In this document: positions 1 to 7,511 of the stretch, piece by piece | How the letters are laid out: each line of letters begins with the position of its first letter | Position numbering within the stretch: position 1 is the stretch's first letter | Assembly (NCBI RefSeq): GCF_030378165.1 | Contig: NZ_CP119766.1 | Span: 620,001-684,000 of the forward strand | Source: Flavobacterium panacagri | Lineage (GTDB): Bacteria; Bacteroidota; Bacteroidia; Flavobacteriales; Flavobacteriaceae | DNA: 64,000 nucleotides | Reading direction: 5' to 3' | The notes under the pieces: generated by a model | What the model was told of the DNA's origin: nothing | Databases searched by the model: none | Seen by the model: only the letters and a program-made list of their open reading frames with translations | Translations under genes and position numbers: made by a program

Positions 1-1870
1 TTTCTGCATGTTTAACGTTAAATCCGATTCCATTATCTTCTACAGTAATAAAATAGACATCTTTATTTTGAGAACAAGAAACCAAAATCTGTGAAGCTTT
101 GGCATATTTTAAAGCATTATTCAAAAGTTCCTGAATAATTCTAAAAATCATGACTTTAAAATGTTGTGGAACACTAGATTTTTTAATCAAATATTGCAAT
201 TCAATTACTGTTTCTGAAGTAGAATGTGAAGCACATAAATCTTTTAAAGCATGTTCTAATCCCAGTTTCATTAAACTTTCGGGCATTAAATTCTGAGAAA
301 TATTACGAAGTTCTTTAATAGAATCGTTTAGCATTTCGTTAATATTGGGATTACTTTCTTTATTATCACGATCTGCAATATTTAAATGCATTTTCAATCC
401 TGAAAGCATACTGCCGAGTCCATCATGTAAATCTCTGGCGATTCTTTTTCTCTCGATTTCCTCTCCTTGAATCAAAGCATTTGAAATTGATAATTTTTTT
501 TCATTTTCAAGCACATCCAATTCCTGCTTGTGATTGACTTCTTTCTGATAGCTTAGTTTTTTCTGATAATTATTCCAGCTCCATAAAAACAAAACTGTCA
601 GAAACAATAAAAACGAAAGCACTGCAAAAAGCATCATATTCAAACGATTATTATTAACCTGCAAAACTGCTTTTTCATTTTCAGACTGTAACAGAGAAAT
701 CTTTTTCTCGCTTTCCGCCTTTTTGTATTTCGCTTCAAGCTCTACAATTTCATTTTTTAATTTATCGCCGTTAAGACTATCATTAACAACATTGTATTTA
801 TTAGAATAATAGTAGGCTTTAGAGTACTCTTTAGTCGCATTGTAAACTTTAGACAATTCCTTGTAGTAATTCTTTTTATCTATTATAAAAGGTGTATTGT
901 TTATCAGATATTCTATATTGCTTTTCGCTTTATCATAGTTCTTAAGCTTAAAAAGCACCTCATATTCAGCAAATTTCAATCGGTTTAAAGCTACCAGATT
1001 ATTATGTTTTGCAGAAGATTTAATTCCTTTGTCATAACTCACCAAAGCTTCGTTATGTTTATTTTGTTTAGCATAATAAATTCCTTCCGAATAAAAATAA
1101 GAATCATTTAAGTTGGATTCTGGATATTCTTTTAAAATCTCAAATGCTTTATCCAGAATACTTTTAGCGTCATAAAAATGCTTAAGTTCTACTAAATTCT
1201 CCGCATTAATAATATAAGTTTCCATTTTGGACTCTGCCAGTGTTGCCGATTTTTTAGTCGCGCTTTCAATGTATTTCTGTGCTTGATCCAGATATTCTGC
1301 AGCCTTTTCTCTTTCGTTATTATTCATAAAAATAATAGCAACCGCTTTACTCAAACCACTGATTAATTCATAATCACCGCTCTTTTTCGCAATAGGGATT
1401 GCCTCATTTACCAAAAGCTTCATGTAAGCATTTTCGTTATTCTTATGTTGCTGTAGAATTCCGTAATTCTGTAACACAATGGCTCGAAGTCTATACGCTT
1501 CTTTATAGCGGTATTTTTTTAGTTTTTCATTGGCTTCTAGCAGCGCTTTTTCGTAACCATTCAAATCCCCTTTTTCCACAAAATTATAGGCATTGTAATA
1601 AAGAGCTGCATCTTTTATAAAAGGAAATTTCGTTTTCAGACGGTTTCCCTGCTCTAGATATTCTTTATATTTCTCCCCATTCTGAACCATCAAGAATAAT
1701 TTTGCCAATCTAAAACTATTCAAACTCTTAATACTGTCCGACTTTACATTTTTAGTATAATTAGCAATACTGTCAATGTAAGCCGTATCATCATCTAATG
1801 AAAGTATTACCTGGGAATAGGAAATAGCAGAGAAACTTAAAAAAAGTAGTAAGGCGTGGATTTTCTTCAT
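1..1870 (-). CDS. Sensor histidine kinase with TPR-like repeats, NarL/DesK type (partial, cut at window start)
   Basis: About 623 residues are visible; the C-terminal end lies outside the window. The chosen start gives a signal peptide (MKKIHALLLFLSFSAISYSQ). A helical region of tetratricopeptide-like repeats follows to about residue 400, then one membrane segment (LNMMLFAVLSFLLFLTVLF). After it comes a HisKA_3 dimerisation domain with RKRIARDLHDGLG, whose His is the expected phosphorylation site. The start of the ATPase domain is visible: N-box FRIIQELLNNALKYA and G1 box VEDNGIGF. Kinases of this type usually pair with a LuxR/NarL-type response regulator, which would be outside the window. 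A candidate -7 element lies upstream at 1887-1894. The gene is divergent from the lipoprotein at 2039 across a palindrome. The signal it senses is unknown. Confidence 0.9.
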   Translation of the reverse strand, partial: MKKIHALLLFLSFSAISYSQVILSLDDDTAYIDSIANYTKNVKSDSIKSLNSFRLAKLFLMVQNGEKYKEYLEQGNRLKTKFPFIKDAALYYNAYNFVEKGDLNGYEKALLEANEKLKKYRYKEAYRLRAIVLQNYGILQQHKNNENAYMKLLVNEAIPIAKKSGDYELISGLSKAVAIIFMNNNEREKAAEYLDQAQKYIESATKKSATLAESKMETYIINAENLVELKHFYDAKSILDKAFEILKEYPESNLNDSYFYSEGIYYAKQNKHNEALVSYDKGIKSSAKHNNLVALNRLKFAEYEVLFKLKNYDKAKSNIEYLINNTPFIIDKKNYYKELSKVYNATKEYSKAYYYSNKYNVVNDSLNGDKLKNEIVELEAKYKKAESEKKISLLQSENEKAVLQVNNNRLNMMLFAVLSFLLFLTVLFLWSWNNYQKKLSYQKEVNHKQELDVLENEKKLSISNALIQGEEIERKRIARDLHDGLGSMLSGLKMHLNIADRDNKESNPNINEMLNDSIKELRNISQNLMPESLMKLGLEHALKDLCASHSTSETVIELQYLIKKSSVPQHFKVMIFRIIQELLNNALKYAKASQILVSCSQNKDVYFITVEDNGIGFNVKHAE

Positions 1871-1886
1871 AAATGGGGCATTTACT

Positions 1887-1894
1887 CAAAGTTA
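1887..1894 (-). promoter_or_regulatory. Candidate -7 promoter element of the TPR sensor kinase
   Basis: TAACTTTG on the minus strand matches the flavobacterial -7 consensus TAnnTTTG. It sits 17 nt upstream of the ATG. No good TTG -33 element is present; TTC lies 19 nt upstream. Confidence 0.4.
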
Positions 1895-1932
1895 TTAAAG
1901 CTTAATGACTTTCGAAAAGAAAATGTTCTCTT

Positions 1933-1950
1933 TTACCTGATATCAGGTAA
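1933..1950. promoter_or_regulatory. Perfect 18-bp palindrome, candidate operator between divergent genes
   Basis: TTACCTGATATCAGGTAA is a perfect palindrome in the divergent gap between the sensor kinase and the lipoprotein gene. The half-site ATCAGGTA occurs again at 1966-1973, 24 bp further on and directly abutting the -33 TTG of the lipoprotein promoter. This arrangement suits a dimeric activator or an autoregulator of both genes. The bound protein is not identified. Confidence 0.55.
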
Positions 1951-1973
1951 TAAAAAATACATTTTATCAGGTA

Positions 1974-2004
1974 TTGATAACTCTTTTATAAGAGTCTAAT
2001 TTTG
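1974..2004 (+). promoter_or_regulatory. Promoter of the small lipoprotein gene
   Basis: TTG at 1974-1976, then 20 nt, then TAATTTTG at 1997-2004. This fits the flavobacterial consensus TTG-N17-23-TAnnTTTG. The ATG lies 34 nt after the -7 element. Confidence 0.65.
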
Positions 2005-2038
2005 TACAACTATGAATTTTAATTAAAGAAGAATATTT

Positions 2039-2434
2039 ATGAAAGCGATTTTAAAAACTTTTGCAATTGTATTAACTCTTGCTTTTACTGCAGTTTCTTG
2101 CAGCAGCGACAATGATGATAAAAAATCTGGATCTAGAGATATTAGATATGAAGTTTCTGGAAATTATACAGGAAAAATTAGTGCAACATATACTGAATCT
2201 GGAAATGGCGGGCAAGCTGTAGACATTAATTCATTACCTTGGAGTAAAGAATTTACAGCTTCTTCAGATACTTATGGAGCTGGTATAACATTAATCGGAA
2301 CAGGAGGAGTTGTAGATCAAACTCTTACCGTTAAGATTATTGTTGGTGGAAAAGTAGAGAAAGAAACTACTGCTAAAGCTACTAGTGACGGAAGTATTAT
2401 AGCTGCTCCAGGGAGTTATGTTTTCCCTTTATAA
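2039..2434 (+). CDS. Small secreted lipoprotein, MmpS-like fold
   Basis: 131 residues. The N-terminus is a lipoprotein signal with a hydrophobic stretch and a lipobox-like TAVSC, so Cys21 would be lipidated; an acidic run (SSDNDD) follows. The mature part alternates short strands (RYEVSGNYTGKISATY, then PWSKEFTA, then TLTVKIIVGGK) as in the beta-sandwich MmpS-like transport-accessory proteins of Bacteroidota. That family link is by eye. It is monocistronic, with its own promoter and a hairpin terminator at 2474. It may be a target of the adjacent sensor system, since a palindrome and an extra half-site sit directly upstream of its promoter. Confidence 0.75.
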   Translation: MKAILKTFAIVLTLAFTAVSCSSDNDDKKSGSRDIRYEVSGNYTGKISATYTESGNGGQAVDINSLPWSKEFTASSDTYGAGITLIGTGGVVDQTLTVKIIVGGKVEKETTAKATSDGSIIAAPGSYVFPL

Positions 2435-2473
2435 AAATTAGTTTAGAATTTAGATTTAAGTTTTTGGTAAAAA

Positions 2474-2515
2474 GAAAGCTTCGTAGGGGAAATTACGAAG
2501 CTTCTTTTTTTTTTT
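2474..2515 (+). terminator. Rho-independent terminator after the lipoprotein gene
   Basis: A 10-bp stem aagcttcgta/tacgaagctt (2476-2485 with 2494-2503) with an 8-nt loop is followed by a run of Ts. The minus strand also has a T-rich run after the hairpin, so it may work both ways. Confidence 0.85.
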
Positions 2516-2799
2516 ATGGTTCTAATTGATTGTTGACTTCTTCAAACTTTTCAATAAGGCTATTTATCTTTTCCTGCTGTTTCCTGATTTTTATGGGACG
2601 AATATAAAACCAGTTAACTGCTATCCAGAACAAAGTTATTGCATAAGCCAAGCACATTACTCAAAAAGGACAATTTGCTGGTGTATTCGTACAGATACAA
2701 ACAAATTCCAGTTGTTAACGCAACAAAATAAAAACGTATCATTTTTGTCTGCAAAAACTGCTGTTTCTTTTTAATACTCCAATATTGGTGCGGGTTTTT
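2514..2799 (-). pseudogene. Frameshifted, start-less remnant of a small membrane protein gene
   Basis: Read on the minus strand, one frame gives KNPHQYWSIKKKQQFLQTKM and then a membrane-like stretch (FYFVALTTGICLYLYEY, SNVL). The next frame continues at once with LAYAITLFWIAVNWFYI and a charged coiled tail ending NNQLEP before TAA at 2514. Joined, they make a plausible protein of about 95 residues with two membrane segments; the shift of one base falls near 2650. No start codon precedes KNPHQ. Upstream the frame runs into the repeat at 2799-2820 (gcaaaatacgcaaag) and a stop. Internal starts at 2742 or in the second frame could still give short peptides. Sequencing error or programmed shifting cannot be excluded. 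Confidence 0.5.
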
Positions 2800-2839
2800 A
2801 ACCGCAAAATACGCAAAGATTTACACACGGAACACTAGG

Positions 2840-2904
2840 TTTTCCGCCACGAATTCACGAATTTTTATTATCAAAAATAATTCGTGAATTCGTGGCGGAA
2901 AAAA
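2840..2904. repeat. Inverted repeat, CCACGAATTCACGAATT family (copy 1)
   Basis: A left arm with CCGCCACGAATTCACGAAT and a right arm with ATTCGTGAATTCGTGGCGG form a nearly perfect hairpin around a short A/T loop. Related copies lie at 25907-25964 and 60441-60518, with a half copy at 39191-39220. It sits at the end of leuS. The next stretch, 2910-2955, contains the other common repeat AATTGGAATTTGGAATTT. Confidence 0.85.
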
Positions 2905-2973
2905 TAAAAAAAATCCCAAACCCCAATCGTAAAATTGGAATTTGGAATTTTTAATATTTAAAATCAAATCGGT

Positions 2974-5868
2974 TTATCCAACCAAATTAATGATTTTTCC
3001 AGGAACGATAATCACTTTATTTGGTGTTCTACCGTCTAATTGTTTTTGTGTTCTTTCGTCTTTCATAACGATTTCTTCGATTTGTTCTTTGGTTAAATCC
3101 AAAGGCAATTCGATTGTGAAACGCATTTTTCCGTTGAAAGAAACTGGATATTCTTTATTGGTTTCAATTAAATGTTTTTCATCAAAGGCTGGGAACGCCA
3201 CTTCAGAAATTGAAGTTGTATGTCCTAACTGAGCCCATAATTCTTCAGCAATATGGGGCGCATAAGGTGAAACCAAAATGGCTAATGGCTCCAAAATTGC
3301 TCTTGAATGACAGTTTTGAGAAGACAATTCGTTTACACAAATCATAAACTGAGAAACTGAAGTATTGAAAGAGAAATTCTCGATATCTTCTGCTACTTTT
3401 TTGATGGTTTTATGCAATGATTTTAAGTTATCTTTTGTTGGTTCGTCGTTGTTTACGATTAAGCCATTATCATCAAAATACAATCTCCATAATTTTTTCA
3501 AGAAACCGAAAACTCCCGAAATTCCGGCAGTATTCCAAGGTTTTGCCTGCTCTAATGGCCCTAAGAACATTTCATATAAACGTAATGTATCTGCACCGTA
3601 TTCTGCACAAATATCATCCGGTGTTACCACATTGTAGTATGATTTCGACATTTTTTCGACTTCACGACCTACAATATATTTTCCGTTTTCATCCAAAATG
3701 AATTCTGCTGTATTGAAATCTTCTCTCCAAGCTTTAAACTTTTCGATATTTAATTCATCTGAAGAATTAACAAAATTTACATCAACACGAATTGGCTGTA
3801 CATTTTGACCTTCAATTTTATTTTTAGATACAAATGTATTTGTTCCTTCCAATCTGTAAACATAAGCCGTTGTCCCCAAAATCATTCCCTGATTGATCAG
3901 TTTTTTGAATGGTTCTTCAGTTGGAGCAAAACCTTTATCTTTTAAGAATTTGTTCCAGAAACGAGAATACAATAAGTGACCCGTTGCGTGTTCGCTTCCT
4001 CCAATGTACAAATCTACATTTTCCCAGTAAGCCAAAGCTTCCTTGCTTGCAAACTCATTTTCATTATGAGCGTCCATGTAACGCATCCAATACCATGAAC
4101 TTCCCGCCCAACCCGGCATTGTATTTAATTCTAAAGGAAAAATCGAAACATTGTCAACTAAATCTGTATCGACAACTTTATTTTGTTTTGTATCCCAAGC
4201 CCAAACAGCTGCGTTTCCTAATGGAGGTAAACCGTCTTCTGTTGGTAAATATTTCTCCACTTCTGGCAAAATAATCGGCAAGTGCTGCGTTTCGATCATT
4301 TTTGGAAGACCATTCACATAATAAACTGGAAATGGCTCACCCCAATAACGCTGACGCGAAAAAACAGCATCACGCAAACGGTAATTGGTTTTACCTTTTC
4401 CTTGTCCGATTTCTTCTAATTTATAAATCGCTTTTGCTGTTGCTTCTTTGTAATTTAATCCGTTTAAGAAATCAGAACCAGCAATTTCAACATTGTCTTT
4501 TGATCCGTAAGCTGCTTCAGAAATATCAACATTAGCGAAGATATTTTTGATTTCCTGCATTCCGTTTTGACCTTTAAAGAAATTAGCAAATGCGTAATCT
4601 CTTTCGTCACCACAAGGAACAGCCATTACAGCACCCGTTCCGTAACCTGCCAAAACATAATCTCCAATCCAAACTGGAATCGCTTCTTTTGTAAAAGGAT
4701 GTTCTGCATAAGCTCCAGTAAATACTCCTGAAATCGTTTTTACATCGGCCATACGCTCACGCTCTGAACGTTTTGCTGTTTTTTCGATATATGCTTCAAC
4801 TGCTTCTTTTTGTTCTGGAGTTGTAATTTTAGCTACCAAATCGTGTTCTGGTGCCAAAGTCATAAAAGTAACTCCAAAGATAGTGTCAGGACGAGTGGTG
4901 AAAACCTCAATTACTTCATCGTGATTTTTCACATTGAAAGTTACTAAAGCCCCAACTGATTTCCCGATCCAGTTTCTTTGAGATTCTTTGATAGACTCAC
5001 TCCAGTCTATATCATTTAAACCTTGAAGCAAACGTTCGGCATAAGCAGAAATTCGCATACTCCATTGTGTCATTTTTTTTCTTATAACAGGAAAGCCTCC
5101 ACGCTCTGAAACTCCGTTAACAATTTCGTCATTTGCCAAAACCGTTCCTAAACCTGGACACCAGTTTACTTCGGTTTCTGCCAAATACGTCATTCTATAT
5201 TGCAACAAGATCTTTTCTTTTTGATCTTCAGAATAGGATTTCCATTCGTCAGCAGTAAAAATGGCTACATTATCATCGCAAACTGCTTCAACCAATGCAT
5301 TTCCGCTTTCTTCAAAAACAATTACAAGCTCCGAAATATCAAATGCTTTTCCTTGTTTTCTACAATACCAAGAATTGAACAATTGGATAAAAATCCATTG
5401 TGTATGTTTGTAATAATCTGGATTTGACGTACGCACTTCACGAGCCCAGTCAAATGAGAATCCAATTTTATCTAACTGTTTTCTGTAACCCGCAATTTGT
5501 TTTCCTTCTTTGTCTACTCCACCGTCAATATTTACGCGTGTTGTATCTTCCGGACGCTGTCCAGTCTGAATTGCATATTGTTCTGCAGGCAATCCGAAAC
5601 TATCGTAACCCATTGGATGCAAAACATTGAATCCCTGATGTCTTTTGAAACGAGAATACACATCTGAAGCAATATAACCCAGCGGATGCCCTACGTGTAA
5701 TCCTGCTCCAGATGGATAAGGAAACATATCGAGAACATAATGTTTCGGTTTAGCTTCGCTCAGTTCGGTTCCACCTCGGGTTTCAGAGTTATTTTTTGCT
5801 GCAAAAGTTTGATTTTCTGCCCAATATTTTTGCCATTTGGCTTCAATTTCGTTTGGATTGTACTTCAT
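2974..5868 (-). CDS. leuS: Leucyl-tRNA synthetase
   Basis: 964 residues. Class I aminoacyl-tRNA synthetase that charges tRNA-Leu in the cytoplasm. The HIGH-type motif is in PYPSGAGLHVGHPLGY (about residues 50-65). A large editing domain follows, with TTRPDTIFGVTF near the middle. The KMSKS signature is seen as KMSKSYYNVVTPDD, followed by the helical anticodon-binding region. An odd segment, residues 29-39 (ETRGGTELSEA), lies just before the first catalytic strand; its DNA (5752-5784) looks like an intruded intergenic repeat (see findings). The gene stands alone, with repeats on its downstream side. The start ATG at 5868 is preceded by a run of ctaagattctaag-type repeats (5875-5910). Confidence 0.97.
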   Translation of the reverse strand: MKYNPNEIEAKWQKYWAENQTFAAKNNSETRGGTELSEAKPKHYVLDMFPYPSGAGLHVGHPLGYIASDVYSRFKRHQGFNVLHPMGYDSFGLPAEQYAIQTGQRPEDTTRVNIDGGVDKEGKQIAGYRKQLDKIGFSFDWAREVRTSNPDYYKHTQWIFIQLFNSWYCRKQGKAFDISELVIVFEESGNALVEAVCDDNVAIFTADEWKSYSEDQKEKILLQYRMTYLAETEVNWCPGLGTVLANDEIVNGVSERGGFPVIRKKMTQWSMRISAYAERLLQGLNDIDWSESIKESQRNWIGKSVGALVTFNVKNHDEVIEVFTTRPDTIFGVTFMTLAPEHDLVAKITTPEQKEAVEAYIEKTAKRSERERMADVKTISGVFTGAYAEHPFTKEAIPVWIGDYVLAGYGTGAVMAVPCGDERDYAFANFFKGQNGMQEIKNIFANVDISEAAYGSKDNVEIAGSDFLNGLNYKEATAKAIYKLEEIGQGKGKTNYRLRDAVFSRQRYWGEPFPVYYVNGLPKMIETQHLPIILPEVEKYLPTEDGLPPLGNAAVWAWDTKQNKVVDTDLVDNVSIFPLELNTMPGWAGSSWYWMRYMDAHNENEFASKEALAYWENVDLYIGGSEHATGHLLYSRFWNKFLKDKGFAPTEEPFKKLINQGMILGTTAYVYRLEGTNTFVSKNKIEGQNVQPIRVDVNFVNSSDELNIEKFKAWREDFNTAEFILDENGKYIVGREVEKMSKSYYNVVTPDDICAEYGADTLRLYEMFLGPLEQAKPWNTAGISGVFGFLKKLWRLYFDDNGLIVNNDEPTKDNLKSLHKTIKKVAEDIENFSFNTSVSQFMICVNELSSQNCHSRAILEPLAILVSPYAPHIAEELWAQLGHTTSISEVAFPAFDEKHLIETNKEYPVSFNGKMRFTIELPLDLTKEQIEEIVMKDERTQKQLDGRTPNKVIIVPGKIINLVG

Positions 5869-6010
5869 TTCTAAGTGACTAAGATTCTAAGTTACTAAGG
5901 TTCTAAGCTTTTCACTAAATTATTTTAGCGGCAAATTTACATTTATTGTATGAAAGTTAAAACATTGGACGTTATTAACTTTCATAAAGATTAAAACTAA
6001 GTTATACTGT

Positions 6011-7507
6011 TTACTGTTTGTCTAGTTTTTCAAACTCTTCTTTGGTTACTTTTTTACTTTGGAAATAATAAATCTCTTCAGTACTATTCGTTTTACCATT
6101 GTAAATAGTCGTTGCTCCATGCCATTTTCCATTTTTAAGATGTTTTTTAGTATAACCTCCATAAGAATTAAAATTAGTATTAACTATTTGCTCTCCTTTT
6201 TCATTATACTGTATCTCAGTGTCAAGATATAGTTTATTCTCCCTATCAATACTGTATGTCTTATGAATTCCTACTGGCATGCCATTTTCACCCCATTTAT
6301 TTTCAGAGAGCAATTTCCCTTCCCTATTAAAATATCGAACAGATAATTTTTTCCCTTCATTACTAAAATTAGTTTCGTTCAGCACCATTCCTTCAGGGTA
6401 ATATTGTTTTTCATTTTGCCGAACCTCATTTTTATATAAACTCTCCGTTTTTAAAACTCCCGTTTTTTCTTCAAAATACCTAACTGCCCCATTTCGTTTA
6501 TTGTTATGAAATTCTTCAGACTTAACAAGAATTCCATTTTTAAACTCTTTACTCACTCCTTCTAACTGATCATTCACATAAACCTTCTCTGATCTCATAA
6601 CTCCCGATCTTTCATAATCTCTCCAAACTCCAATTTTCAATCCATCTTTATCATAGTATTCTTCAGAAATAAGTGTTTTATCATACAAGTATAGCTTGTG
6701 TTCTCCTACTTTATTATTGAATTTGTACTCATTTTTATACTGTAAATCACCATTTATATCGTAGTATTCCTTAAAGCCATTTACATCTCCTAGATAATAA
6801 GGTGTCTTAGTCGACAGTTTTCCTGTCTTTGGATTATAATCTTTAGCCTCTCCATTTAGTCTATTTTGATTCAGGATTTCATATTCGGAAATCAGCCTGT
6901 CTTCAGTAAAATATTTAACTTTTCCTTTTCTTAAATCATTTGGATAAGTATAGACATCATTTCTATAAATAACTTTTAAATCTCCCATTACATTATCATT
7001 TTCATAATTACCTTCAATGACCAACCTATTATTTCTAGGGTCAGTCAATTTTCGCAAGCCATTTTTAAGATTGTCTTTGTAATTTGTCTCTAAAACCAGT
7101 TTTCCTTTTTCATTATAAACCTTGGTAATTCCATTCGCTTTTCCATTTTTGTATTCAATTTCCTGAAAAACTGCACCATTGTCATGATAAATCACTTTAG
7201 TTCCGTCAAGTAATCCTTTTTTATAACCAGATTCTGAAAATTTCAAACCATTGATCATTATTTTAACAATTGTTACTTCTTGTTTTTTATCTATCAGATA
7301 TTGAATGTTTTCTCTTTTATTTAATTTCTTCTGATTCATTACATCCGAAAGCTTATTGGCAAAATCGGCAGGATTTAATTCCCATTGATTATAAAAATAT
7401 TGCTCGGTATTTTCAAAATCAGGCAGATTGCGATAGTTAACGTATTGCGATTGTGAAAAAACAGCAGTATTTAACAGCACAAAATATAGTAGTATACGTT
7501 TTTTCAT
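6011..7507 (-). CDS. Secreted YwqK/MORN-like repeat protein
   Basis: 498 residues from the ATG at 7507, chosen over an upstream one because it gives a clean signal peptide (MKKRILLYFVLLNTAVFSQS). The body is a long series of repeats of about 22-25 residues of the type NGxxKxYxxxGxLxxExxYKNG, as in MORN repeats and the YwqK family. Some YwqK proteins are named antitoxins, but that is a family label and not shown here. It begins 4 nt after the stop of the WG-repeat gene (7512), so the two are very likely one operon. The partner and substrate are unknown; a surface or periplasmic structural role is likely. Confidence 0.8.
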   Translation of the reverse strand: MKKRILLYFVLLNTAVFSQSQYVNYRNLPDFENTEQYFYNQWELNPADFANKLSDVMNQKKLNKRENIQYLIDKKQEVTIVKIMINGLKFSESGYKKGLLDGTKVIYHDNGAVFQEIEYKNGKANGITKVYNEKGKLVLETNYKDNLKNGLRKLTDPRNNRLVIEGNYENDNVMGDLKVIYRNDVYTYPNDLRKGKVKYFTEDRLISEYEILNQNRLNGEAKDYNPKTGKLSTKTPYYLGDVNGFKEYYDINGDLQYKNEYKFNNKVGEHKLYLYDKTLISEEYYDKDGLKIGVWRDYERSGVMRSEKVYVNDQLEGVSKEFKNGILVKSEEFHNNKRNGAVRYFEEKTGVLKTESLYKNEVRQNEKQYYPEGMVLNETNFSNEGKKLSVRYFNREGKLLSENKWGENGMPVGIHKTYSIDRENKLYLDTEIQYNEKGEQIVNTNFNSYGGYTKKHLKNGKWHGATTIYNGKTNSTEEIYYFQSKKVTKEEFEKLDKQ

Positions 7508-7511
7508 TTTA

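Noticed and set aside
1399..1620. 73-residue plus-strand ORF
   Set aside because: It is antisense to the TPR region of the sensor kinase and shows no start signals or family features.
2526..2774. 82-residue plus-strand ORF in the first large gap
   Set aside because: It is the antisense of the better-supported frameshifted membrane gene remnant.
2942..5630. Several plus-strand ORFs within the leuS region
   Set aside because: They lie antisense to a complete leuS gene with all family motifs, lack recognisable domains and have unlikely compositions.
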